From: Geobacter sp. UBA6151
GTDB taxonomy: Bacteria > Desulfobacterota > Desulfuromonadia > Geobacterales > Pseudopelobacteraceae
Assembly: GCA_002423105.1 (NCBI GenBank)
Contig: DIUT01000030.1
Coordinates: 25,476 to 89,475, forward strand
DNA: 64,000 bases
Direction of reading: 5' to 3'
Each line of letters opens with the position of its first letter. The stretch's first letter is position 1. Below the pieces are notes generated by a model, which worked only from the letters and a program-made list of their open reading frames with translations, was not told the origin of the DNA and made no database searches. A program made the position numbers and the translations under genes. Below, in pieces: positions 17,303 to 25,338 of the stretch.

Positions 17303-18874
17303 ATGAGTCTGGTAAAATTGTATGATACAACCCTGCGGGACGGCACCCAGGCAGAGGATATTTCCTTTCTGGTGGAGGACAAGATTCGCATCGCCCACAA
17401 ACTGGATGAACTGGGAATTCATTATATAGAGGGGGGGTGGCCCGGCAGTAACCCCAAGGATGTAGCTTTTTTTAAGGACATTAAAAAGTCGAAGCTCTCA
17501 CAGGCCAAGATAGCTGCCTTCGGTTCTACCCGGCGGGCAAAGACCACGCCGGACAAGGACCACAACATCAAGACCCTGATTGCTGCCGAGCCGGACGTCA
17601 TCACCATCTTCGGCAAGACCTGGGATTTTCATGTCAGAGAGGCGCTACGCATATCTTTAGAGGAAAATGTCGAGCTCATTTTCGACTCCCTGGAGTTCCT
17701 GAAGCAGAATGTCGGCGAGGTGTTTTACGATGCTGAGCATTTCTTTGACGGCTACAAGGCAAACCCGGACTACGCCATCAAGACCCTGAAAGCAGCCCAG
17801 CAGGCCAAGGTGGATTGCATCGTGTTGTGTGATACCAATGGCGGAACAATGCCATATGAAATAGCTGAAATCATTACCGCAGTTAAGAAGCATATCAAGA
17901 CTCCCCTGGGAATTCATACCCACAATGACGGCGAATGTGCCGTGGCCAACTCGATCCAGGCAGTACATCACGGCATTGTGCAGGTACAGGGCACTATTAA
18001 CGGCTTTGGTGAGCGCTGCGGCAATGCCAACCTCTGCTCCATCATCCCGGCCATCAAGCTGAAGTTGAAGCATGACTGTATCAGTGATGAGCAGTTGCGG
18101 CGCATGCGGGAAGTGTCTCACTACGTTTACGAGCTGGCCAACATCTCCCCCGAGAAGCGTCAGGCCTACGTGGGCAAGTCAGCCTTTGCCCACAAGGGTG
18201 GGGTGCATGTCAGCGCCATTCAGCGCCATCCTGAAACCTATGAGCATATCCGCCCGGAACTGGTCGGCAACTCTACTCGTGTGCTGGTTTCCGACCTGTC
18301 CGGTCGTTCCAACATCCTGGCAAAAGCCGAGGAGTTCAACATTAACCTTGACAGTAAGGATCCGGTTACTCAGGAGATTCTGGAGTCGATCAAGGATATG
18401 GAAAACCGTGGTTTTCAGTTTGAAGGGGCCGAGGCATCCTTTGAGCTGTTGATGAAGAAGGCTCTTGGAACACACCGTAATCACTTCCAAGTTATGGGAT
18501 TCAGAGTTATTGATGAAAAGCGTACCGATGATCAGAGCCCGACCGCTGAGGCTACCGTCAAGGTCAAAGTGGGGGGCAAGATCGAGCACACTGCCGCCGA
18601 AGGCCACGGTCCGGTGAATGCTTTGGACAATGCACTGCGCAAAGCCCTGGAGAAATTCTACCCCAAGCTGAAGGAAGTGAAGCTGCATGATTACAAGGTG
18701 CGGGTGTTGCCAGCCGGTCAGGGGACTGCGTCGTCCATCCGTGTTTTGATTGAGTCTGGCGACAAGCAGGTCCGCTGGGGTACTGTCGGTGTTTCGGATA
18801 ACATCATTGATGCTTCGTACCAAGCGCTGATCGACAGCATCGATTACAAGCTGCATCGTTCTGAAGAGTCGTAG
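17303..18874 (+). CDS. cimA: Citramalate synthase
   Basis: 523 residues from the ATG at 17303, preceded by GAGGAGG; the frame is open further upstream but has no ribosome site there. Condenses pyruvate and acetyl-CoA to (R)-citramalate, the threonine-independent entry to isoleucine known in Geobacter. The DTTLRDGTQ start of the HMGL TIM barrel, the metal-binding HTHND motif and the GxGERCGNANL stretch are present, followed by the C-terminal LeuA-type allosteric domain. The length matches the two-domain citramalate synthase family rather than homocitrate synthase (about 380). It is divergent from pfaD. Confidence 0.93.
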   Translation: MSLVKLYDTTLRDGTQAEDISFLVEDKIRIAHKLDELGIHYIEGGWPGSNPKDVAFFKDIKKSKLSQAKIAAFGSTRRAKTTPDKDHNIKTLIAAEPDVITIFGKTWDFHVREALRISLEENVELIFDSLEFLKQNVGEVFYDAEHFFDGYKANPDYAIKTLKAAQQAKVDCIVLCDTNGGTMPYEIAEIITAVKKHIKTPLGIHTHNDGECAVANSIQAVHHGIVQVQGTINGFGERCGNANLCSIIPAIKLKLKHDCISDEQLRRMREVSHYVYELANISPEKRQAYVGKSAFAHKGGVHVSAIQRHPETYEHIRPELVGNSTRVLVSDLSGRSNILAKAEEFNINLDSKDPVTQEILESIKDMENRGFQFEGAEASFELLMKKALGTHRNHFQVMGFRVIDEKRTDDQSPTAEATVKVKVGGKIEHTAAEGHGPVNALDNALRKALEKFYPKLKEVKLHDYKVRVLPAGQGTASSIRVLIESGDKQVRWGTVGVSDNIIDASYQALIDSIDYKLHRSEES

Positions 18875-18886
18875 GCTCAGATTTTT

Positions 18887-19456
18887 GTGGAACGGCAACG
18901 GGTTGTAATGGCTGTTGTTGCGTTTGTTGTTGCGCTTTATCTGTTGTTGCCGGGCCACTTGGGCGGGAATGTTTCCGCTGGGGTGGCCCGGTCTGTTTTG
19001 GAAGAGCCTGTTGGATGGCTTAAAATCTCGGGTGATGTGGATTTTCCTGGTGTGTATCCCATTTCCGTCAATAGTGTGACACAAGAGGTCATTTTATTGG
19101 CGGTGCCTTTATGTGGTATTCCAGCGGCGTTTGACGATCATTCGGCAAGCTCTGGAAGTGATCTGAATATTTCTTGTTTGTCAGGTGGATTGGCTACGGT
19201 GATTGCAACTCCCATGAGCTCGACTGAACGGCTTATTCTGGATATTCCGATTGACCTGAACCGTGCAACCGCTGCTGACCTTGAGAAAATTCCGGGAATC
19301 GGGCCGGTGATGGCGGAACGGATCGTGGTCTTTCGTCAAAAAAATGGCGAATTTAGCCGGTTTGAGGAGTTGGAGATGGTTCAGGGGATAGGCAGTAGAA
19401 AGTTGGAGCATTTGTCGAAATACCTGCAACTTACTGACAATAAAACAAAATACTGA
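18887..19456 (+). CDS. ComEA-like helix-hairpin-helix protein, membrane-anchored
   Basis: 189 residues. An N-terminal hydrophobic segment (about residues 8-22) behind a charged start is followed by a central region of unknown fold and a C-terminal ComEA-type HhH pair: IDLNRATAADLEKIPGIGPVMAERIV and MVQGIGSRKLEHL. ComEA proteins bind DNA at the cell surface for uptake. The start is uncertain: GTG at 18887 keeps the positive N-terminus, ATG at 18908 is an alternative, and neither has a strong ribosome site. It lies 12 bases after cimA, so it may be cotranscribed. DNA uptake is inferred from the family only. Confidence 0.75.
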   Translation: MERQRVVMAVVAFVVALYLLLPGHLGGNVSAGVARSVLEEPVGWLKISGDVDFPGVYPISVNSVTQEVILLAVPLCGIPAAFDDHSASSGSDLNISCLSGGLATVIATPMSSTERLILDIPIDLNRATAADLEKIPGIGPVMAERIVVFRQKNGEFSRFEELEMVQGIGSRKLEHLSKYLQLTDNKTKY

Positions 19457-19580
19457 GATTTGGCTCCTCGCCACTGTTCTTTTGATTCAACTTGGCACAC
19501 AAGGTGTATATAGACTTCCCATCAGTTTTTTCTGAAGCCTATGCAGTATATTCAAGTATCTCTGAGGGAGGGATTATACC

Positions 19581-19721
19581 ATGAAATGTCCACGGTGCAA
19601 CGGTCGCATGTTTGCAGAAACCTACTATGATTTCGTTCGTTCCTTTGATGCTTGGAAGTGCAGCTGTTGCGGCGAGGTACTTGATGCAACAATCCTCCAG
19701 AACAGGAGCCGCAACCATTAG
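19581..19721 (+). CDS. 46-residue zinc-ribbon mini-protein
   Basis: A small gene with a good GGGAGGG ribosome site 8 bases before the ATG. The protein begins MKCPRCNGRMF and carries a second CSCCG pair, so CxxC-20-CxCC forms a rubredoxin/zinc-ribbon-like knuckle. It is followed 30 bases later by a rho-independent terminator, which supports a real monocistronic gene. No function is known to me; similar tiny two-CxxC proteins are common in Geobacter-type genomes. Confidence 0.75.
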   Translation: MKCPRCNGRMFAETYYDFVRSFDAWKCSCCGEVLDATILQNRSRNH

Positions 19722-19751
19722 GAGTGGCGGATCGGTCCTGTTTGTCTTTAA

Positions 19752-19784
19752 ATGAGGACTCGTTTTACCGGGTCCTCATTTTTT
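19752..19784 (+). terminator. Rho-independent terminator after the zinc-ribbon gene
   Basis: ATGAGGAC, a 12-base loop, GTCCTCAT, then a run of six T. Eight perfect base pairs. Confidence 0.9.
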
Positions 19785-19798
19785 GTGGCTATATTTTC

Positions 19799-19827
19799 TT
19801 GACCCATCTTAAGACGGGTGCTAATGT
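19799..19827 (+). promoter_or_regulatory. Sigma-70 promoter of the pyr operon
   Basis: TTGACC, exactly 17 bases, TAATGT. It lies directly upstream of the PyrR-binding leader, so the transcript would start near 19834 and contain the attenuator. Confidence 0.75.
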
Positions 19828-19858
19828 CACCGACAATATTTCGTCATCCTTTTAATCT

Positions 19859-19872
19859 AACCCGGAGAGGTT
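19859..19872 (+). promoter_or_regulatory. PyrR-binding RNA site in the pyr leader
   Basis: AACCCGGAGAGGTT matches 13 of 14 positions of the PyrR-binding loop consensus I know from Bacillus (ARUCCNGNGAGGYU). It lies upstream of the attenuator at 19908 and of pyrR itself, the standard layout for UMP-dependent PyrR attenuation. Confidence 0.85.
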
Positions 19873-19907
19873 ACAAAAGGTGCATCAGAACCAGCCAATA
19901 TTCAGGA

Positions 19908-19945
19908 AGGGCCTGTTCGCCTGTGTGCGGAGAGGCTCTTTTTTT
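19908..19945 (+). terminator. Transcription attenuator of the pyr operon
   Basis: AGGGCCT pairs with AGGCTCT (one G-U pair) around a 18-base loop, followed by seven T. It sits between the PyrR site and pyrR. Termination here when PyrR-UMP is bound is the known mechanism; the antiterminator pairing was not worked out in detail. Confidence 0.85.
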
Positions 19946-19977
19946 GCGTCTACCATCCTGGAAGAGGAGGGAAACAG

Positions 19978-20520
19978 ATGACAGATTCGACAGGTAGAAC
20001 CATTTTGTTGGATGGTAGTGGTATTCGCAGGGCCATTACCCGTATATCCCATGAAATTCTTGAGAAAAACAAAGGACTTTCCGATGTGGTGCTGATTGGT
20101 ATTCAGTCCGGTGGTGCCCATCTGGTGCGGGAGATATCCCGCTGTATGGAAATAATTGAAGGGGAACGGGTGCTGACAGGTTCTGTGGATATTACGCTCT
20201 ATCGGGATGATTTCAAGAGCCAGAACCCCCATAAGTCGGTGGGAAAGACCGATATCGCCTTTTCCCTGGAGGGTAAACGAGTCGTGCTGGTGGATGATGT
20301 GTTGTACACCGGTCGGACTATTCGGGCAGCTATGGATGCTTTGATGGATTATGGCAGACCCACCAATATTCAACTTGCTGTGCTGATCGACCGTGGACAT
20401 CGTGATTTGCCGATCCGGGCTGATTATGTGGGGCGTAATGTTCCCACCAGTACAAAGGAGAATGTGGAGGTCCTGTTTGACGGCCAACAGCAACCGGTTG
20501 AGGTCATACTGGAAAAATAA
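19978..20520 (+). CDS. pyrR: PyrR: pyrimidine attenuation regulator / uracil phosphoribosyltransferase
   Basis: 180 residues, the normal length. The PRPP-binding signature VVLVDDVLYTGRTIRAA is near residues 101-117. Ribosome site GAGGAGG just before the ATG. PyrR binds the pyr leader RNA (site at 19859) with UMP and promotes termination at 19908. It may also have some uracil phosphoribosyltransferase activity. First gene of the pyrimidine operon. Confidence 0.96.
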   Translation: MTDSTGRTILLDGSGIRRAITRISHEILEKNKGLSDVVLIGIQSGGAHLVREISRCMEIIEGERVLTGSVDITLYRDDFKSQNPHKSVGKTDIAFSLEGKRVVLVDDVLYTGRTIRAAMDALMDYGRPTNIQLAVLIDRGHRDLPIRADYVGRNVPTSTKENVEVLFDGQQQPVEVILEK

Positions 20521-20531
20521 TGGGAGGGGCT

Positions 20532-21464
20532 ATGGAGTTCAGGCATAAGCATATCATTGCGTTACGCGACCTGTCGAAGGAAGATATCGAGTTATTGCTT
20601 GCCACTGCCGAAAGTATGCGGGAGGTGAACAGCCGTGACATCAAAAAGGTGCCGACCCTGCGGGGAAAAACCATCATCAACCTGTTTTACGAATCATCCA
20701 CCCGTACCCGCACCTCGTTTGAAATCGCCGGCAAGCGTCTTTCGGCGGACACGGTCAATATCGCCCCTTCAAACAGTTCCGCCACCAAGGGGGAGACACT
20801 GGCTGATACTGCGCTTAACCTGCTGGCCATGAAGCCGGATATCATCGTCATGCGCCATGCGGTGTCCGGTTCCCATTACTTTCTGGCGAACAAGGTCAAC
20901 TGTTCCATCATCAATGCCGGTGACGGGGCTCACGAGCACCCTTCCCAAGGGCTTTTGGATATGCTGACCATCAAGGACCGCTTCGGCAGGCTGGATGGTC
21001 TGAAGGTGGCCATAGTGGGGGATATCACCCACAGCCGGGTGGCCCGCTCCAATATCCAGGGACTGACCAAGATGGGCTCGTCAATCTACCTGGCCGGTCC
21101 TCCCACCATGATGCCGCCGGGGGTGGAAAAACTGGGCAATGTCACGGTCTGCAACACCATGAAGGAGGCCATCCAGGATGCCGATGTGGTGATGATGCTG
21201 CGCATACAGCAGGAACGCCAGGGCAAGACCCTGATGCCCAATACCCGTGAGTATTCACGCTATTTTGGCCTGAACCCTGAGAATCTGAAACTGGCCAAGC
21301 CTGAGGCCATGGTGATGCACCCCGGTCCGATTAACCGTGGGGTGGAGATGTCATCCTACGTGGTGGATGGCGACCAGTCCCATATCCTCAAGCAGGTGGA
21401 GAACGGTGTGGCGGTGAGGATGTCGATGTTGTATCACGTCTGTGGTGGAGAGCTGGCAGAGTAG
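20532..21464 (+). CDS. pyrB: Aspartate carbamoyltransferase catalytic chain
   Basis: 310 residues from the ATG at 20532 with GGGAGG upstream; an earlier ATG at 20520 overlaps the pyrR stop and would add MGGA. Catalyses carbamoyl phosphate plus aspartate to carbamoyl aspartate. Visible motifs: FYESSTRTRTSFE (carbamoyl phosphate binding) and HPGPINRGVE (aspartate loop). No pyrI is present; pyrC follows instead. The TAG stop is provided by the first bases of a palindromic repeat (21461-21529). Confidence 0.97.
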   Translation: MEFRHKHIIALRDLSKEDIELLLATAESMREVNSRDIKKVPTLRGKTIINLFYESSTRTRTSFEIAGKRLSADTVNIAPSNSSATKGETLADTALNLLAMKPDIIVMRHAVSGSHYFLANKVNCSIINAGDGAHEHPSQGLLDMLTIKDRFGRLDGLKVAIVGDITHSRVARSNIQGLTKMGSSIYLAGPPTMMPPGVEKLGNVTVCNTMKEAIQDADVVMMLRIQQERQGKTLMPNTREYSRYFGLNPENLKLAKPEAMVMHPGPINRGVEMSSYVVDGDQSHILKQVENGVAVRMSMLYHVCGGELAE

Positions 21465-21529
21465 GGGCAGCCCCGGGTGGCTGCCCGGTTTGGGATATGT
21501 TTTGGGCGACCACATTGGGTCGCCCCTAC
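21461..21529. repeat. GTAGGGGC...GCCCCTAC repeat fused to the end of pyrB
   Basis: Begins GTAGGGGC and ends GCCCCTAC, with internal GGTGGCTGCCCGGTTTGGG and GGGCGACCACATTGGGTC parts. The TAG of its first bases is the pyrB stop codon. A related copy follows carA (23972) in the same way. Confidence 0.85.
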
Positions 21530-21558
21530 AGAATTGATAATTGTTACGAGGTGACCAT

Positions 21559-22836
21559 ATGAATCTTCTGATCAAAGGCGGCAGGGTTATCGACCCATCC
21601 CAGGGCATTGATGATACCCTTGATGTTGTGGTGGAAAATGGTCGTGTGAAAGAGATTGGGAAAGGCCTGTCTGCTCCGGCTGACGCGGAGACGATTGATG
21701 CTAGCGGAAAGTATGTGGTACCCGGTCTGATCGATATGCATGTCCATCTGCGTGATCCCGGCCTGGAATATAAGGAAGATATTATCTCCGGCACAAAGGC
21801 GGCCGTGGCCGGTGGATTTACCTCGGTCTGCTGTATGCCCAACACCAAGCCGGTGATCGACAACAAGGCGGTGGCCACCTATATCATCAACAAAGCCAGG
21901 ACTGAAGGGTCTTGCAATGTATTCCCGGTTGGGAACATTACCTATGGCATGAACGGCGAACGGATGGCCGAAATGGGTGAACTGAAGGAATCCGGCTGTG
22001 TGGCGGTTTCCGATGACGGTAAGCCGGTGAAGAACAGCGAGCTGATGCGTCGGGCACTGGAGTACGCCAAAGGCATGGGTATTCTGGTGATCTCCCACGC
22101 TGAAGAACTGGACCTGGTTGGGGCAGGGGTAATGAATGAAGGTTTTACCTCCACCGAACTTGGCCTTAAAGGGATTCCCCGGGTGGCTGAGGATATTGCC
22201 ACTGCCCGGGAGGTGATGCTGGCCGAATATACCGGGGCACCGGTGCATATCGCCCATGTTTCCACTGAAGGGGCAGTGCGGATCATACGTGACGCCAAAG
22301 CGCGCGGGGTACAAGTGACCTGTGAAACTGCTCCACACTACTTTACGCTCACTGACGATGCGGTGCGCGGTTACAACACCAATGCCAAGATGAACCCGCC
22401 GCTGCGTGAGGTGGCAGACGTGGCAGCCATCAAAGCCGGGCTTGTTGACGGAACCGTAGATGCCATAGCCACAGACCACGCTCCCCACCATCTGGATGAT
22501 AAAGATGTGGAGTTCAGCGAAGCGATGAACGGCATCATTGGCCTGGAGACTTCGCTGCCCCTTTCGCTGAAACTGGTGAATGATGGTGTGCTGACACTTC
22601 AGCAGCTTGTTGAAAAAATGAGTTGTAATCCTTCGGAAATACTAGGGCTTGGTCGTGGCACGCTCAAGGTTGGCGGTGTAGCTGACATAACCGTTATTGA
22701 TCCGAACAAGCAATGGCTCGTTACTGCGGAAGGGCTTGCCAGCAAGTCAAAAAACTCTCCATGGCTGGGCGAAACCATGACCGGCGCTGCGGCATGTACT
22801 GTGGTTGATGGAAAAATCGTATTTTCAGGTAGATAA
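21559..22836 (+). CDS. pyrC: Dihydroorotase (class I)
   Basis: 425 residues from ATG 21559 with ACGAGGTGA before it. Zinc ligand motif DMHVHLRDPG near 58-67, HVSTEGAV and ATDHAPHH near 303-310, all typical of class I bacterial dihydroorotase, which catalyses carbamoyl aspartate to dihydroorotate. The conserved Asp in ATDHAPHH is present, so it should be catalytically active rather than a PyrC' pseudo-dihydroorotase. Confidence 0.96.
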   Translation: MNLLIKGGRVIDPSQGIDDTLDVVVENGRVKEIGKGLSAPADAETIDASGKYVVPGLIDMHVHLRDPGLEYKEDIISGTKAAVAGGFTSVCCMPNTKPVIDNKAVATYIINKARTEGSCNVFPVGNITYGMNGERMAEMGELKESGCVAVSDDGKPVKNSELMRRALEYAKGMGILVISHAEELDLVGAGVMNEGFTSTELGLKGIPRVAEDIATAREVMLAEYTGAPVHIAHVSTEGAVRIIRDAKARGVQVTCETAPHYFTLTDDAVRGYNTNAKMNPPLREVADVAAIKAGLVDGTVDAIATDHAPHHLDDKDVEFSEAMNGIIGLETSLPLSLKLVNDGVLTLQQLVEKMSCNPSEILGLGRGTLKVGGVADITVIDPNKQWLVTAEGLASKSKNSPWLGETMTGAAACTVVDGKIVFSGR

Positions 22837-22853
22837 AACAGGAGTCAATGAGT

Positions 22854-23975
22854 ATGAAAGCAATTCTTGCGCTGGCAGACGGGCGCATCTTTGAAGGCAG
22901 ATCTTTTGGTGCAGGTGGCGAGGCAATCGGAGAAGTGGTGTTCAACACCGCCATGACCGGTTACCAGGAAGTACTCACCGATCCCTCCTACAAAGGGCAG
23001 ATGGTCACCATGACCTACACCCAGATCGGCAACACCGGCATCAACCCGGAGGATATTGAAAGCCGCGGCCTTTTCCTGTCCGGCTTTATCGTGCGGGAAT
23101 ATCTGGATTTTCCGTCTAATTTCCGTTCCACCATGACCCTGGATGCCTATCTGAAAGAAAACGGCGTGGTGGGTATCCATGGGCTTGACACCCGTGCCCT
23201 GACCCGGCACCTGCGTGACCATGGCGCCCAGAATGGCATCATCTCCACCGTTGATTTCAACCATGCCTCGCTGGTTGCCAAGGCGAAGGCTATACCCAGT
23301 ATGGCCGGGCTTGATCTGGCTTCCGGTGTCTCCTGTGACAAGCCGTACCACTGGACAGAAGGTCTCTGGGAACTGGGGGAGGGGTATCCTCAGGTTGATC
23401 CCAAAAGTTTGAAGTACAAGGTGGTGGCCTATGACTTTGGCATCAAGTACAACATTCTGCGTTGCCTGGTGGATGCCGGTTGTGATGTGACCGTGGTGCC
23501 TGCCACCTTCCCGGCGGAAGAGGCGCTGGCCATGAATCCGGATGGTATCTTCTTGAGTAATGGTCCTGGCGATCCGGAACCTCTGATTGCTTCCATCGGG
23601 ATTATCCGCAGCTTTGTCGGTAAAAAGCCGATCTTCGGTATCTGTCTGGGACACCAATTACTTGGCCTGGCTCTGGGGGGCAAGACCATCAAGCTTCCCT
23701 TTGGCAACCATGGCTCCAACCTGCCGGTCATGGATATGTCCACCCGCAGGGTCGAAATCACTTCCCAGAACCACGGTTTTGCGGTGGATCTGGACTCATT
23801 GGGCAAGGACGCCTGTCTGGGGCATGAAAACCTGAATGATCAGACTGTGGAAGGGATCAACCATTGCACGCTGCCGATTTTTTCAGTGCAGCATCACCCG
23901 GAGGCGTCACCGGGTCCCCATGATTCCCATTACCTGTTTGGCCGTTTTGTGGAGATGATGGAGAAGAACCGGTAG
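22854..23975 (+). CDS. carA: Carbamoyl-phosphate synthase small subunit
   Basis: 373 residues from the ATG at 22854, nine bases after GGAG; the ATG at 22848 is the alternative and only 3 bases from that site. Glutamine amidotransferase subunit: nucleophile Cys in GICLGHQLLG, His and Glu in QHHPEASPGP. N-terminal CarA domain with NTAMTGYQEVLTDPSY. Supplies ammonia to CarB, encoded 1.4 kb downstream behind two unrelated genes. The TAG stop is contributed by the repeat at 23972. Confidence 0.97.
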   Translation: MKAILALADGRIFEGRSFGAGGEAIGEVVFNTAMTGYQEVLTDPSYKGQMVTMTYTQIGNTGINPEDIESRGLFLSGFIVREYLDFPSNFRSTMTLDAYLKENGVVGIHGLDTRALTRHLRDHGAQNGIISTVDFNHASLVAKAKAIPSMAGLDLASGVSCDKPYHWTEGLWELGEGYPQVDPKSLKYKVVAYDFGIKYNILRCLVDAGCDVTVVPATFPAEEALAMNPDGIFLSNGPGDPEPLIASIGIIRSFVGKKPIFGICLGHQLLGLALGGKTIKLPFGNHGSNLPVMDMSTRRVEITSQNHGFAVDLDSLGKDACLGHENLNDQTVEGINHCTLPIFSVQHHPEASPGPHDSHYLFGRFVEMMEKNR

Positions 23976-24054
23976 GGGCGGCTCCGTGTGGCCGCCCTGT
24001 TTGGTTGCCCGTGTTGACGTTGCCAGCAGGGCAACCACATGGGATTGCCCCTAC
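23972..24054. repeat. GTAGGGGC...GCCCCTAC repeat fused to the end of carA
   Basis: Begins GTAGGGGC at the carA stop and ends GCCCCTAC just before the next start codon. It shares GTGGCCGCCCTGTTTGG and GCAACCACATGGGATTGCCCC-type segments with the copy after pyrB. The internal parts GTTGCCC/GGGCAAC can pair. Confidence 0.85.
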
Positions 24055-24062
24055 AAAAGAAC

Positions 24063-24989
24063 ATGAAATATCACGCTCTCTATCAATCAGGCGCTCTATT
24101 GGAGCGGGTCCGCGAAGGCTACCGCAGGCTGGCTGCCTGCGATCTCTGTCCCCACCGCTGTGGTGTCAACCGGATACAGGGTGAGCAGGGCCGCTGCCAT
24201 AGTGGGTTCCAACCCCGCATTGCATCGGCCAACCTGCACCGGGGAGAAGAGCCGCCCATCAGCGGCAGCCGTGGGTCCGGCACCATCTTTTTTTCCGGTT
24301 GCACTCTGCGCTGTGTCTTCTGTCAGAACTTTCCCATCAGCCAGCAAGGGAGCGGCGAAACCATGCTGACCCGTGAACTGGCCAAGCGGATGCTGCACCT
24401 ACAGAAGCGCGGGGCGCACAACCTGAACCTGGTGACCCCCACCCACTGGCTGCCCCAGATCCTGGCGGCGTTGTGGCTGGCCATTCCCCAGGGATTTAAC
24501 TTACCGATAGTCTGGAACTCCAGCGGCTATGAAACCGTTGATGCGCTGCGCTTGCTGGACGATATTGTCAGCGTCTACCTGCCGGACATGAAGTACAGCG
24601 ATGACGTTCAGGCAGAAGAACTATCCGGCGCATCGGAGTATCGTGAGGTCAATCGGGCGGCTGTGCAGGAGATGCTGCGCCAAGTGGGCCATCTACAGGT
24701 GGATGAGAACGGGATTGCAGTCCAAGGACTGATCATCCGCCATCTGGTATTGCCGCAGGGCAGGGCGGGGTCAGGGGAAACTCTGCCCTGGATAGCCGGA
24801 CATCTGGGGCGTGATACGCATATCGCCTTGATGAGTCAGTATTTTCCGGCAGACCGGGCCAATGCCATGGAGGGGATCAATCGTGGCCTCTTCCATGATG
24901 AGTACGATGCTGCCGTGAAGGCGCTGGAAGAAGCCGGACTTGAGAATGGCTGGGTGCAGGAACTGGAGCAGGAGCGGGGAGCGGTATGA
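24063..24989 (+). CDS. Radical SAM protein, PflA-like (COG1313 type)
   Basis: 308 residues from the ATG at 24063; the frame extends upstream only through the repeat. The SAM cluster motif CTLRCVFCQN (CxxxCxxC) is near residue 90, with an extra N-terminal cysteine set CDLCPHRCGV typical of this PflA-like family. The substrate is not known. It is embedded in the pyrimidine operon between carA and carB, and its stop overlaps the next start (ATGA). A glycyl-radical activase role is only a family guess, as no glycyl-radical enzyme is nearby. Confidence 0.85.
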   Translation: MKYHALYQSGALLERVREGYRRLAACDLCPHRCGVNRIQGEQGRCHSGFQPRIASANLHRGEEPPISGSRGSGTIFFSGCTLRCVFCQNFPISQQGSGETMLTRELAKRMLHLQKRGAHNLNLVTPTHWLPQILAALWLAIPQGFNLPIVWNSSGYETVDALRLLDDIVSVYLPDMKYSDDVQAEELSGASEYREVNRAAVQEMLRQVGHLQVDENGIAVQGLIIRHLVLPQGRAGSGETLPWIAGHLGRDTHIALMSQYFPADRANAMEGINRGLFHDEYDAAVKALEEAGLENGWVQELEQERGAV

Positions 24990-25315
24990 GAACGGTGGTG
25001 CTGCTGGTCATCTCCAACATCTTCATGACCTTTGCCTGGTACGCCCATCTGAAAAACCTGAGCAACCGCCACTGGTTCATTGCTGTGCTGGTCTCCTGGG
25101 GGATCGCTTTTTTCGAGTACCTGGTCCAGGTCCCTGCCAACCGGATCGGCTACAACGGCTCTTTCTCGCTGGCCCAGCTCAAGATCACCCAAGAGGTGAT
25201 TACCTTGGCCGTCTTTGTCCCCTTTGCGGTGTTTTACATGGGAGTGCCGCTGAAACTTGATTATCTCTGGGCTGGCTGTTGCCTGGCCGGAGCAGTGTAT
25301 TTCATATTTAGATAA
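24986..25315 (+). CDS. DUF486 / DMT-superfamily four-helix membrane protein
   Basis: 109 residues with four hydrophobic segments and the conserved EYLVQVPANRIGY stretch of the DUF486 (COG3169) family. The family is related to small multidrug-resistance transporters but has no assigned substrate. Overlaps the radical SAM gene by 4 bases and ends 23 bases before carB, so it belongs to the pyr transcript. Confidence 0.85.
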   Translation: MRTVVLLVISNIFMTFAWYAHLKNLSNRHWFIAVLVSWGIAFFEYLVQVPANRIGYNGSFSLAQLKITQEVITLAVFVPFAVFYMGVPLKLDYLWAGCCLAGAVYFIFR

Positions 25316-25338
25316 CAACACGAAGGAGTAACGAATAA

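Noticed and set aside
19465..19580. TTGGCACACAAGG considered as a sigma-54 promoter
   Set aside because: The -12 position reads GT, not GC.
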